Positions 17,576-25,579 are shown, counted from the first letter of the stretch. The stretch is 34,846 nucleotides of DNA from an uncultured Bacteroidia bacterium (GCA_903834845.1 CAILKW010000349.1:1-34846); one strand, 5' to 3'. Notes: a model not told the origin generated them from the sequence alone. Program-made: numbers and translations.

Positions 17576-19744
17576 ATGAAATTATTCTTTTGGTTTCTCC
17601 TTTTACCTGTTACAATTTTTGCGCAATCACCTATACAATATGTTGATCCGTTGATAGGTACCGCTCCGGCTACTACCGAAAGTGCCCGCAAACACAGTGA
17701 AGCCGGTTCTGAACTGAAAGGTCAAACGTTTCCTAATGTAGGGAGGCCTTTCGGAATGACACAATGGACTCCTGAAACTCGCACCACAGAAGATAAATGT
17801 ATTTCGCCCTATTATTTTAATGACAAATATATTACAGGATTCAGAGCAACACACTGCATGAGTGGAAGTTGTACACAGGATTACGGAAGTGCAACTTTTA
17901 TGCCTTTTGTTACTGATCTGATTGATACGCTCAAAAACCGCCCAACATCACTATTCAATCATCAAAATGAGACTTCGTCACCCGCTTATTACAGTGTTCT
18001 GCTCGAAAATTTTGGAGTGAAAACAGAATTGGCAGGATCGGTCAGGTCGGGAATGATGCGATTCAATTATGCAGCCAATAAAGAGAGCTACCTCTATATA
18101 CGTGTCAACAGCGACGAAAAACAGGGAAAAATTTGGGTTGATAAACAAAATAATGAAATTTTGGGATACAACCCCGTTTTCAGAATCTATCAGGGATGGG
18201 GCAAATCAGCAGGATTCAGCGGTTATTTTGTAATCCAATGTGATCGTCCTTTTAAAGAGATCGGTAAAATCAGAACAGATCAACAACTTATAGTAAGTTT
18301 TGGAAAAGAGAAAAATGTAAAAGTACGTGTCGGAACTTCATTTACAAGTTTGGATGCTGCCAGAAAAAATCTAAACAGCGAAATTACAAATTGGGATTTT
18401 GATCAACTTGTGAAAGCTACTGAGGCTGAATGGAATAATACCCTCGGAAAAATCCAGGTAAAAACCTCATCGCACGACAATCTGATCAAATTTTATACAG
18501 CTCTCTATCATTGTTATCAGCTACCCCGAATTGTAAGCGATTTTGACGGAAGTTATCAGGGTTTTGCACAGGATACATTAATTCATAAGGCCGTAGGCTT
18601 TGATTATTACGATGATTTTTCGATGTGGGATACTTACCGCGCCCTCCATCCGTTAATGACAATTCTCGAACCAAAGCGGAGCCTCGATATGGTTAAATCA
18701 CTCGTTGCCAAAGCTCAGCAAGGCGGGTGGATGCCCATTTTCCCTGCTTGGGGAAGTTATACCGCTGCTATGATTGGCGACCACGTAAGCACCATGATTT
18801 CGGATGCTTATTTAAAAGGTATAACCGATTTTGACACAAAAACGGCTTATCATTATATGCGTCAGAATGCTTTCGATCAACCCAAATCTGCTGATTATAT
18901 TGACGGTAAAGGACGCAGAGCGTTGCCAAGCTACCTGAAATATGGTTATATTCCTTTGGAAGATAGTGTTTGGGAAGCGTTCCACAAACGTGAGCAGGTA
19001 TCACGAACATTGGAATATGCACTCGATGATTACGCATTATCTCAATTTGCAAATAAGTTGGGCAAAACCGACGATGCAAATATTCTATTGAAACGCTCGA
19101 AGAACTACAAAAATGTTATTGACCCATCAACAGGTTATGCCCGTGGACGATATGCCGATGGAAGGTGGATAGAGCCATTCAACCCGCTTATAAAAACCAA
19201 TTATATTTGCGAAGGAACACCTTTTCAATATACGTGGTATGTTCCGCAGGATGTATCTGGACTTATTACTATTCTTGGTGGCAGAACCGCTTTTGTAAAA
19301 CGTCTTGACGAATTTTTCGATGGTGGTCATTATTGGCATGGAAACGAAACAGATCAGCAGGCACCTTACCTTTATGCTTTGGCAGGAGAGCCTATAAAAA
19401 CAGCCAAACTTATACAACGCATTGTTGATGAAGAGTATGGTACAGGGCCGGGTGGATTGAGCGGAAACGAAGATGCCGGACAAATGTCGGCGTGGCTTGT
19501 CTGCTCTATGATAGGTTTTTATCCTGTCTGTCCGGGACGACCCGAATACGTTATCGGCACACCGGCTTTTGATGAGGTGCAGATAAAGATAAACAGCAAC
19601 GCGAAACCATTTATAATCACGGCAATCCGCGATATTTCAAAGACTCTTCCTGTTGGAAGCATCACCCTGAATGGAAAACCAGTGGAAGGTAACATCCTTC
19701 AGCACCGTCAGATAGTTGAAGGCGGAGAAATGATTTTCAGGTAA
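17576..19744 (+). CDS. Secreted GH92 alpha-mannosidase
   Basis: Exo-acting, Ca2+-dependent alpha-mannosidase family that trims mannose from N-glycans or yeast mannan. The signal peptide is about residues 1-17, followed directly by YVDPLIGT, the GH92 opening. Other hallmarks are FPNVGRPFGMTQWTP, FDYYDDFSMWDTYRALHP, GGWMPIFPAWGSYTAAMIGDH, and SGNEDAGQMSAWLVCSMIGFYPVCPG near residue 635, which holds the catalytic acidic pair. The 722-aa length is normal. The last 17 codons (NILQHRQIVEGGEMIFR) recur in altered form 2 kb downstream, after the next gene (see findings). It is probably co-transcribed with the HAD gene. Confidence 0.95.
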   Translation: MKLFFWFLLLPVTIFAQSPIQYVDPLIGTAPATTESARKHSEAGSELKGQTFPNVGRPFGMTQWTPETRTTEDKCISPYYFNDKYITGFRATHCMSGSCTQDYGSATFMPFVTDLIDTLKNRPTSLFNHQNETSSPAYYSVLLENFGVKTELAGSVRSGMMRFNYAANKESYLYIRVNSDEKQGKIWVDKQNNEILGYNPVFRIYQGWGKSAGFSGYFVIQCDRPFKEIGKIRTDQQLIVSFGKEKNVKVRVGTSFTSLDAARKNLNSEITNWDFDQLVKATEAEWNNTLGKIQVKTSSHDNLIKFYTALYHCYQLPRIVSDFDGSYQGFAQDTLIHKAVGFDYYDDFSMWDTYRALHPLMTILEPKRSLDMVKSLVAKAQQGGWMPIFPAWGSYTAAMIGDHVSTMISDAYLKGITDFDTKTAYHYMRQNAFDQPKSADYIDGKGRRALPSYLKYGYIPLEDSVWEAFHKREQVSRTLEYALDDYALSQFANKLGKTDDANILLKRSKNYKNVIDPSTGYARGRYADGRWIEPFNPLIKTNYICEGTPFQYTWYVPQDVSGLITILGGRTAFVKRLDEFFDGGHYWHGNETDQQAPYLYALAGEPIKTAKLIQRIVDEEYGTGPGGLSGNEDAGQMSAWLVCSMIGFYPVCPGRPEYVIGTPAFDEVQIKINSNAKPFIITAIRDISKTLPVGSITLNGKPVEGNILQHRQIVEGGEMIFR
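19691..19743 (+). repeat. Parent copy of the GH92 3'-end repeat
   Basis: A 53-bp segment ending in the GH92 stop region. It matches 21731-21783 at 49 of 53 bases, at a constant offset of 2040 bp. Confidence 0.85.
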
Positions 19745-19816
19745 TTAATGGTTAATGGATAATTGATAGTTGATAATTGATAATGGATTAATGGTTAATG
19801 GGTTTATGAGTTAATG
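19745..19816 (+). repeat. Degenerate AT-rich short repeats downstream of GH92
   Basis: Interleaved TTAATGG and TTGATAA units (for example TTAATGGTTAATGGATAA) fill about 70 bp. This is low-complexity intergenic DNA and probably slippage-prone. No coding frame. Confidence 0.6.
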
Positions 19817-19948
19817 TTTTTGGGTATCCTGCTTGATTAGGAATTTCACGATTAAATGAAGCCGATAAACGTTTGGTGTATAGAATTAAATAATGATGGT
19901 TTGAAATTACGATGATTAAAGAGATAAAACAACTGACCAACCAATCAA

Positions 19949-19979
19949 TTTGAATATTGAATAAAATGGAGTAAATTTG
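19949..19979 (+). promoter_or_regulatory. Bacteroidota-type promoter for the ATPase-nuclease gene
   Basis: TTTG (19949-19952), a 19-bp spacer and TAAATTTG (19972-19979) give the full TTTG-N19-TAnnTTTG consensus. It ends 25 bp before the start codon and is the best promoter match in the window. The gene is therefore likely expressed on its own rather than by read-through from GH92. Confidence 0.65.
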
Positions 19980-20004
19980 TCTTTTAAATCGGCAATAATA
20001 CAAA

Positions 20005-21726
20005 ATGAAAGAGTTAGACCTTGGTAATTCAGATTTTAAAAGCATAATTGAGAACAACAGCTATTATGTTGATAAATCATTGTTAATCAAAGAGGTCATT
20101 AAAGCTCAAAAACAAGTAATACTATTGCCTCGTCCAAGACGTTTTGGAAAAACATTGAATTTGTCAATGCTTCACTACTATTTTGACATTAACCAATCAG
20201 CAAAACAAAACCTATTTACAGAACTGAATATTTGGAAAACTGAAAACGACATAAAAGAAAAATATGCCAAATACCCGGTAATTTTTTTAAGTTTCAAAGA
20301 TGCAAAAGAAAATACATGGGAACTTTGCTTAGAATTAATTATTTCTGAAATTTGCGAAGTATATACTCAACATATTTATTTGCTTTCGAGTCCTTTATTA
20401 GCTGATAATGAACGAAATGAATTTCAAAGAATAATTAATAAAAACGCAAGCATCTCTGAATATCAGGGAAGTTTAAAAAAGTTAAGCAAATACCTAAACA
20501 GTTATCATAGCCTGAAGGTAGTAATATTGGTTGATGAATACGATACTCCTATACAGGCCGGATATAAGAACTACTATGAAAATGCTATCTCGTTTATGAG
20601 GAATTTATTAAGTGGTGCTTTTAAAGATAATAAATTCTTATACAAAGGTATTATTACCGGAATTTTAAGAGTATCAAGGGAAAGCATTTTTACAGGCTTA
20701 AATAATGTGAGTACATATACAGTTTTAGACAATCAATTTTCGGATAAATTCGGTTTTACAGAAGATGAAGTCAGAAAAATATTACATGATTTTCAAGTAC
20801 CGACAGATTATGAGCAGGTAAAACTTTGGTACGACGGGTATAAATTTGGAAAAACCAACGATATTTATAATCCCTGGTCTATATTAAATTATGTACAAGA
20901 TGCAGAAAGTGGATTTCAAACTTTTTGGGTGAACACAGGTTCTGATGACTTATTGAGAGAACAGTTAAGTAACAAAGGAGATAATTATACCCGAGAGCAA
21001 CTTTTAAAACTCATTAATAATGAAACAATTGAAAAGACAATAGATCAAAATTTCATTTTTACTGATTTAGATATTAACAAAGAACTAATCTGGACACTAT
21101 TAACTTTTAGTGGCTATTTAACCGCGATTAATAAAACAGGACGTAAAAGTTATGAATTAGCGATACCAAATTACGAAATTAAAACAGTTTATCAAGATAT
21201 TATACTAAACTGGCTAAATACAGAAATCAAGATAAAGCAATCATTACTAATTGATACTACTACATATTTAACTAATAATCTGATTGATAAATTTGAAATC
21301 GGGTTTAAACAAATAATGGGTGACACATTCAGCTATTTTGATAACAAAGGCGAACCGGAAAACATATTTCAAGCTTATGTACTCGGTTTGCTTGCAATAA
21401 TTGGTGACGATTACATAATTAAATCAAATAGGGAAAGCGGCGAAGGGCGGTATGATATAATGTTGATACCTCACGACAAAACAAAATATGGTATTGTGAT
21501 CGAAATTAAGCAAATAACAAGAGAAAAAGGGGAAAAGGATGAAATCTTCAATAAACGCATTAACAGTAAAATAAAAGAAGCACAGGCACAAATTGATAAT
21601 AATAAGTATTTCAAAGAATTAGATGCCAATAAAGTGGTAAATATTATAAAATTACCAATTGTATTTGCCGGCAAAGAACCATTTATTACTTTGATAGAAT
21701 CCCAAAATATTAGGAAAGTCAATTGA
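20005..21726 (+). CDS. Predicted AAA-ATPase-like / PD-(D/E)XK nuclease protein (PF09820/PF08011 type)
   Basis: A 573-aa cytoplasmic protein with two recognised parts. The N-terminal NTPase-like half opens with NSYYVDKSLLIKEV and has the family Walker A variant RPRRFGKTLNLSML (about residues 42-55) and a Walker B-like VVILVDEYDTPIQAG. The C-terminal part is a PD-(D/E)XK nuclease-like domain with GEGRYDIMLIP followed by YGIVIEIK (Asp ... Glu-x-Lys). This family is abundant and multi-copy in Bacteroidota and has no firm function. The gene has its own strong promoter, and four bases after its stop comes a diverged copy of the GH92 tail, so it looks like an inserted cassette. Base composition is visibly more AT-rich than the surrounding glycosidases. 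Confidence 0.9.
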   Translation: MKELDLGNSDFKSIIENNSYYVDKSLLIKEVIKAQKQVILLPRPRRFGKTLNLSMLHYYFDINQSAKQNLFTELNIWKTENDIKEKYAKYPVIFLSFKDAKENTWELCLELIISEICEVYTQHIYLLSSPLLADNERNEFQRIINKNASISEYQGSLKKLSKYLNSYHSLKVVILVDEYDTPIQAGYKNYYENAISFMRNLLSGAFKDNKFLYKGIITGILRVSRESIFTGLNNVSTYTVLDNQFSDKFGFTEDEVRKILHDFQVPTDYEQVKLWYDGYKFGKTNDIYNPWSILNYVQDAESGFQTFWVNTGSDDLLREQLSNKGDNYTREQLLKLINNETIEKTIDQNFIFTDLDINKELIWTLLTFSGYLTAINKTGRKSYELAIPNYEIKTVYQDIILNWLNTEIKIKQSLLIDTTTYLTNNLIDKFEIGFKQIMGDTFSYFDNKGEPENIFQAYVLGLLAIIGDDYIIKSNRESGEGRYDIMLIPHDKTKYGIVIEIKQITREKGEKDEIFNKRINSKIKEAQAQIDNNKYFKELDANKVVNIIKLPIVFAGKEPFITLIESQNIRKVN

Positions 21727-21730
21727 ACTC

Positions 21731-21783
21731 AACATTCTTCAGAACCGTCAGATCGTTGAAGGCGGAAAAATGATTTTCAGGTA
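21731..21783 (+). pseudogene. Diverged copy of the GH92 3' end
   Basis: This 53-bp segment encodes NILQNRQIVEGGKMIFR followed by TAG. It differs from the upstream GH92 tail at two residues (His to Asn, Glu to Lys), at two synonymous sites and in its stop codon. Preceding bases quickly lose similarity. It is too short to function and is best seen as the remnant of a second GH92 gene or a repeat created during insertion of the ATPase-nuclease gene. Confidence 0.85.
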
Positions 21784-21819
21784 GGTGATTATTTTTTTTA
21801 AGAACTGATTAAGTAATAA

Positions 21820-21827
21820 TACCTTTG
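21820..21827 (+). promoter_or_regulatory. Putative -7 element for the HNH-methyltransferase-HIT operon
   Basis: TACCTTTG matches TAnnTTTG, 63 bp before the HNH start. The expected -33 position is only T-rich. Confidence 0.4.
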
Positions 21828-21890
21828 TGGATATTTTAAAACATTGGGGAGAAGTAAAAGAGGATTATATGTAAAATAACAAAGCCAATT

Positions 21891-23003
21891 ATGAATAAGG
21901 AAATCTTTTCAAATATTAGCAAAATCATTGAAAGAGAAAGTAAGACTACTACTTATAAGTTTGCTCTATTGCGTGGGGTTATTGATATTATTCAGGATAA
22001 TTCACCATACATATTATTTTCAAATGACAGAGTTAATTTTCCAATTGGATTGTTGGTTGAAAAATGGATATTGTATTACTATCCAATCTTTGAATCCTCG
22101 GAATACATTCCTCAAATCAACGGTAAGACAAATCTTGCTTTTGTATTTCATTTAAAAAAAATCATTTCAGAATATAGTAGCAAGGGTGGTTTCTCTGTTT
22201 TTTACAACAATTTGAAGAACAAAGGAATTCCGGATAATCTTCATGCAGATTTTGTTTCTTTGGCCAAAAAAATTAATGATACAATCATCCGAATGCCAAT
22301 GAAATATATTGGGAGTTCGATTAGCAACGACTACTATTCAATTTTTCACTATGAATCCGGAACAAAAAGTAACATTTCAAACTGTACTGATGCTGAATTT
22401 TTGATAAATAGTTTTGGAACCTTTTCAATTCCGATTGACTACTACGAAGCATTTCAAGTATTGGGAAGTTTTATTAGTGGACAAGATTCAATACTTTTTA
22501 AGTGGGCTGAATTTTCCGTTAGTGCATCTGGTAAAAATCTTTCCATTGAAAAGGTTATAAGTGAAGTTTTAAAAAGTCCAATAACTGAAAGAGATGTTAA
22601 GGAATCAAAACAGATATTTAAAGACTTATTAAAGAACGAAGGGAAAGTTTATTGTGTTTGGACCGGCAAACTCATTACAAGCTATGATGTTGACCACTTA
22701 ATACCATTTTCAGTTTGGAAAAATAATGATCTTTGGAATCTACTACCATCTGAAGCAAAAACGAATAACCTGAAATTAGATAAGATACCTTCCATTGAGT
22801 TGATTGAGAAAAGAAAGGGTTTAATCTTTCACTATTGGGAATTACTAAATGAGAAACAAACACAGAGATTTCAAAAGGAAATTCAAATTACCCTTTTGGG
22901 TAACAATCCATTTTCAACATGGAAGGAAACCGCATTTGAACATCTGCTAATCAGATGCAATTATTTAATCTCTAATCGAGGATATACAGAATGGAAAATT
23001 TAA
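21891..23003 (+). CDS. HNH endonuclease domain protein
   Basis: A 370-aa cytoplasmic protein with an HNH nuclease near the C-terminus: VYCVWTGK (about 253-260), DVDHLIPF (His269 as the general base), NNDLWNLLP (Asn in the middle motif) and TNNLKLDK (291-298). This spacing is typical of active HNH nucleases. The first 240 residues are a helical domain of unknown role; the TYKFALLRGVIDI segment near residue 21 recurs, from memory, in several HNH proteins linked to restriction-like loci. The last 13 bp overlap the start of the methyltransferase-HIT gene, so the two are made together. The pair looks like a nuclease with a modification or nucleotide-handling partner. Target is unknown. Confidence 0.85.
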   Translation: MNKEIFSNISKIIERESKTTTYKFALLRGVIDIIQDNSPYILFSNDRVNFPIGLLVEKWILYYYPIFESSEYIPQINGKTNLAFVFHLKKIISEYSSKGGFSVFYNNLKNKGIPDNLHADFVSLAKKINDTIIRMPMKYIGSSISNDYYSIFHYESGTKSNISNCTDAEFLINSFGTFSIPIDYYEAFQVLGSFISGQDSILFKWAEFSVSASGKNLSIEKVISEVLKSPITERDVKESKQIFKDLLKNEGKVYCVWTGKLITSYDVDHLIPFSVWKNNDLWNLLPSEAKTNNLKLDKIPSIELIEKRKGLIFHYWELLNEKQTQRFQKEIQITLLGNNPFSTWKETAFEHLLIRCNYLISNRGYTEWKI

Positions 23004-23863
23004 ATTCTAATATATTTAGCCATCTTACAGCTAAGGAAAGAGAAACTATTTCATTCCCGGCAAGGTTATTACTAGATAAAAAATTATTGATAGGAGAGGT
23101 TCTTGATTTCGGCTGTGGTTTTGGAAAGGATGTTGAGTTACTAAAAGAAAAAGGAATAAATATTGTTGGATACGACAAGTATTACTTCCCTGAATATCCA
23201 ACTAAAAAATATGATACTATAATCTGCTTTTATGTTTTGAATGTATTATTACCGGAAGAACAAGCGAATCTATTGATGGAGGTTTCCCGTTTACTTAAAA
23301 CAAGCGGCAAGGCATTCTTTGCAGTTAGAAGAGATTTGCAAAAGGAAGGATTCAGGATGCACAAAGTACATCAAAAGCCGACTTTCCAATGCAATGTAAA
23401 GCTCGGCTATAAAACGATTTTCAAAAATGAAAACTGTGAAATATACGAATACAGACATTATAACCAAATTATAAACATTAAAGGTAATTCAACTTGTCCA
23501 TTCTGCAATCCTGATCCTGAGAAAGAATTGATAGTTGAGTCAGCAACAGCTTATTCCATCTATGATAGTTTTCCGGTTAGCGATGGACATTCTTTAATTA
23601 TTCCGAAAAAGCACTGCGAAGATTACTTTGATTTATCATTTAAGGAGCAATCCGCTTGCTGGTTCATGTTGAACACTGTTAAACAAATATTGATTAAAAA
23701 ATTTAATCCAGACGGATTCAATATTGGCATAAATGTAAATGAAGCTGCGGGTCAGACTGTTCCTCACGTTCATATTCATATAATTCCACGTTATTCAGGC
23801 GATGTGAAAGATCCTCAAGGTGGGGTAAGAGGAGTTATTCCTGAGAAGAAAAGTTATAAATAG
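22991..23863 (+). CDS. Fused SAM-dependent methyltransferase and HIT-domain protein
   Basis: A 290-aa two-domain fusion. Residues about 20-155 are a class I SAM methyltransferase: motif I VLDFGCGFGKDVELL (37-51), motif II VGYDKYYFP, and motif IV YDTIICFYVLNVLLP. Both the opening and the YVLNV segment resemble, by eye, methyltransferases linked to DNA phosphorothioation loci. Residues about 165-290 are a histidine-triad domain with a CPFC pair (169-172), GHSLIIPKKH and the triad PHVHIHIIPR (His259, 261, 263), which hydrolyses or transfers nucleotidyl groups. The start overlaps the HNH stop by 13 bp. The fusion suggests that a nucleotide-linked product is made or removed by one enzyme pair. Actual substrates are unknown. 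Confidence 0.88.
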   Translation: MENLNSNIFSHLTAKERETISFPARLLLDKKLLIGEVLDFGCGFGKDVELLKEKGINIVGYDKYYFPEYPTKKYDTIICFYVLNVLLPEEQANLLMEVSRLLKTSGKAFFAVRRDLQKEGFRMHKVHQKPTFQCNVKLGYKTIFKNENCEIYEYRHYNQIINIKGNSTCPFCNPDPEKELIVESATAYSIYDSFPVSDGHSLIIPKKHCEDYFDLSFKEQSACWFMLNTVKQILIKKFNPDGFNIGINVNEAAGQTVPHVHIHIIPRYSGDVKDPQGGVRGVIPEKKSYK

Positions 23864-24260
23864 TTCATAAGATGTCATTTTAGATAATAATACCATTTAA
23901 AGGGCTCTTTATATCCTATACTTGTAAATTTGTTACTTTTGAATTAAATTTTAATGCTGCATCCTCTGCAAAACAATTGAGTTCAATAAAGCGTATTCTT
24001 CAAATCCATTCCCATAAGATTTTACCATGTATTGTACCTTCACCACTCCTACCATATTCGATTTTGTTGTGGCTAACGATGTTTCCCACAAACGGTGTAT
24101 TTGTCAGTAAAAAAACCTTTAGGAGTAATCACAATTTTAAGGAAAAACTTACCGAGAGAAAGAAATTAGTGAGAGGTATCCTGCTTACAAAAACTCTGAT
24201 TCAGATAAACAAAAAAGGATAAAAAGCATTAGCTTTGCAGCAGATAAAAAAAATGAAATT
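23864..24260. other. Gene-poor stretch between methyltransferase-HIT and antitoxin-like genes
   Basis: About 400 bp of AT-rich DNA. The 81-aa plus-strand ORF at 23977-24222 has no recognisable domain, low coding character and a Pro/Leu/Ser composition typical of chance frames. No terminator or RNA gene was recognised. Confidence 0.5.
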
Positions 24261-24464
24261 ATGAATGTAGCTGAAAAAAGAGATTTTATCAATAATCACT
24301 TACATCAAGAAGACGAAAGCCTAATTAATCAGTTTTATGAAACTCTTCGCAAAGAAGAAATTTTAAAAACGAAGCTAATAAGTAGAGCAGAAAAATCAGA
24401 AAATGATATCCTTACCGGTAAAGTTTTCACTAGAACTGAAATAGAGCTGAAAACTAAAGATTAG
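24261..24464 (+). CDS. Small antitoxin-like protein (orphan)
   Basis: A 67-aa, highly charged, probably all-helical protein. The ending LISRAEKSENDILTGKVFTRTEIELKTK resembles the C-termini of Bacteroidota antitoxins that precede RelE/ParE toxins, where this segment wraps the toxin. No toxin ORF follows: the next 400 bp have stops in every forward frame. It could be a solitary antitoxin, the remnant of a decayed pair, or an unrelated small protein. The assignment rests on pattern memory, not a domain hit. Confidence 0.5.
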   Translation: MNVAEKRDFINNHLHQEDESLINQFYETLRKEEILKTKLISRAEKSENDILTGKVFTRTEIELKTKD

Positions 24465-24864
24465 AAAGTAGTTATTTAGGAGAATATATACTAAACACTG
24501 GAACTCGCTCCTAAAAAACAGAATATTAGTTCATTATGCCAAATGAGAGTTGAAAAATTTATCGTGTGATAATGCCGAAGGCATGATAGGATTATAGCAA
24601 ATTAGTACGAAAGGGGCTAAAATGCCGAAGGCATGACAGATTTATTTCACCACATCTTGGTTTAAGAACATTTCTCAGGAATTTTGTATAATCCTAACAA
24701 CTCTTCAGGTTTAAAAATCCAACCCTTGATTCGCATCCCATATATTTTTAGGCTTTGTTCACATCGTATTTAAAACTTCCTAAAGGTAGTGTTATATAAA
24801 AAAAAGAGACCTCTATTAGAACAAAAATGCTGTTAAAAACCATAAGCTATTGCAGTAGTAGAAA
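24465..24864. other. Gene-free 400-bp stretch with hairpin repeats
   Basis: No credible coding frame on either strand. It contains the two ATGCCGAAGGCAT hairpins annotated separately. The minus-strand fragment GMRIKGWIFKPEELLGLYKI is open for only about 25 codons and is not assigned. Confidence 0.5.
24571..24639. repeat. Two direct copies of a short palindromic repeat
   Basis: AATGCCGAAGGCATGAYAG occurs at 24571-24589 and 24621-24639, exactly 50 bp apart. Each contains a 5-bp hairpin (ATGCC-GAA-GGCAT). A related half, GGCATGACAGGATTA, appears again at 30822-30836. This looks like a REP-like intergenic element. Confidence 0.7.
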
Positions 24865-25569
24865 TTAGCAACAAGATAATGGATCACAATTCCAAACCGG
24901 TGGCAGATTAGAAATTTCGGGTAAGTAAATCCCATCCTGCTTATCGGGCCTAACAAATTTCACCAGAAAATCAACTTTCCCTTTGTTTTCAACTCGCCAA
25001 ACCGCACCCTCAACTTTATCAATTGCACCATGCCCCGATTTTTCAATGTGTTTCAAAACCCAATTAACTCCAATCGGCTGACCAATATGTATCAGGTGCG
25101 GTATCGTAAATCCAAACGGCAAAATGCGCAACATGAAGTTATGATAATTAAGTCGTTGATGTTTTTGCATTATATCGAAAGGGACAAAGGGTTCGTGAGA
25201 CAAATTATACCGCGTACTATGAGCCTGTAAAAGCCATTCACCTACAACACGTTCACCTTCAAAAAGCAATTTATCAAAGCGAGACTTTTCTTTTTCTACC
25301 CATTTTGAAAAATAGTGATGTTGTTCAAAAGGAGATGTATCTGCAACATATCCCGAACGGGTTAGAGCTATAATTTGTCCGTTGATTTTGGCAATTGAGC
25401 AATTTGACCCATCGAGCTTTTCCTGCACAATGACCAGATCGAATTTATCGCGCGGCTTCTCTGTGGCGATTTTTTCCTGCCCTATTTCGCAATGATGATC
25501 ACCTTCGCCTATACGCGATTTCGATAAATGTGGGATAGTTCCATAAGCTTTTTGTCCTAAAGGCTTCAT
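24865..25569 (-). CDS. RNA ligase family protein
   Basis: A 234-aa covalent nucleotidyltransferase of the RNA ligase fold. Motif I is EKLDGSN with the nucleophile Lys51. Other ligase motifs follow: ALTRSG, VVGEWLLQAH (Glu111), FVPFDI (motif III-like), KVEGAVWR (motif IV, Glu187) and FLVKFVRPDK (motif V, Lys204). The protein is small and lacks an extra C-terminal domain, ending in a Cys-Cys pair. Family members join nicked RNA after AMP transfer and often serve RNA repair. It lies 10 bp downstream of the ThuA gene, in one transcript, with no functional link apparent. It borders the accessory island. Whether it acts on tRNA or other RNA is unknown. Confidence 0.85.
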   Translation of the reverse strand: MKPLGQKAYGTIPHLSKSRIGEGDHHCEIGQEKIATEKPRDKFDLVIVQEKLDGSNCSIAKINGQIIALTRSGYVADTSPFEQHHYFSKWVEKEKSRFDKLLFEGERVVGEWLLQAHSTRYNLSHEPFVPFDIMQKHQRLNYHNFMLRILPFGFTIPHLIHIGQPIGVNWVLKHIEKSGHGAIDKVEGAVWRVENKGKVDFLVKFVRPDKQDGIYLPEISNLPPVWNCDPLSCC

Positions 25570-25579
25570 ATATTAGATT

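Noticed and set aside
19745-19816. CRISPR-like array
   Set aside because: Units are short, overlapping and degenerate with no unique spacers; low-complexity DNA.
21731-21783. Simple target-site duplication of a transposon
   Set aside because: 53 bp is too long for most target duplications, the copies differ at synonymous positions and in the stop codon, and no transposase or terminal inverted repeats were seen.
19821-24192. Shared 12-mer GGTATCCTGCTT near 19822 and 24176
   Set aside because: Tens of identical 12-mer pairs are expected by chance in a window of this size, and flanks do not match.
23977-24222. 81-aa plus-strand ORF
   Set aside because: No recognisable domain, chance-like composition, and no promoter or ribosome binding site; kept only as part of the gene-poor stretch.
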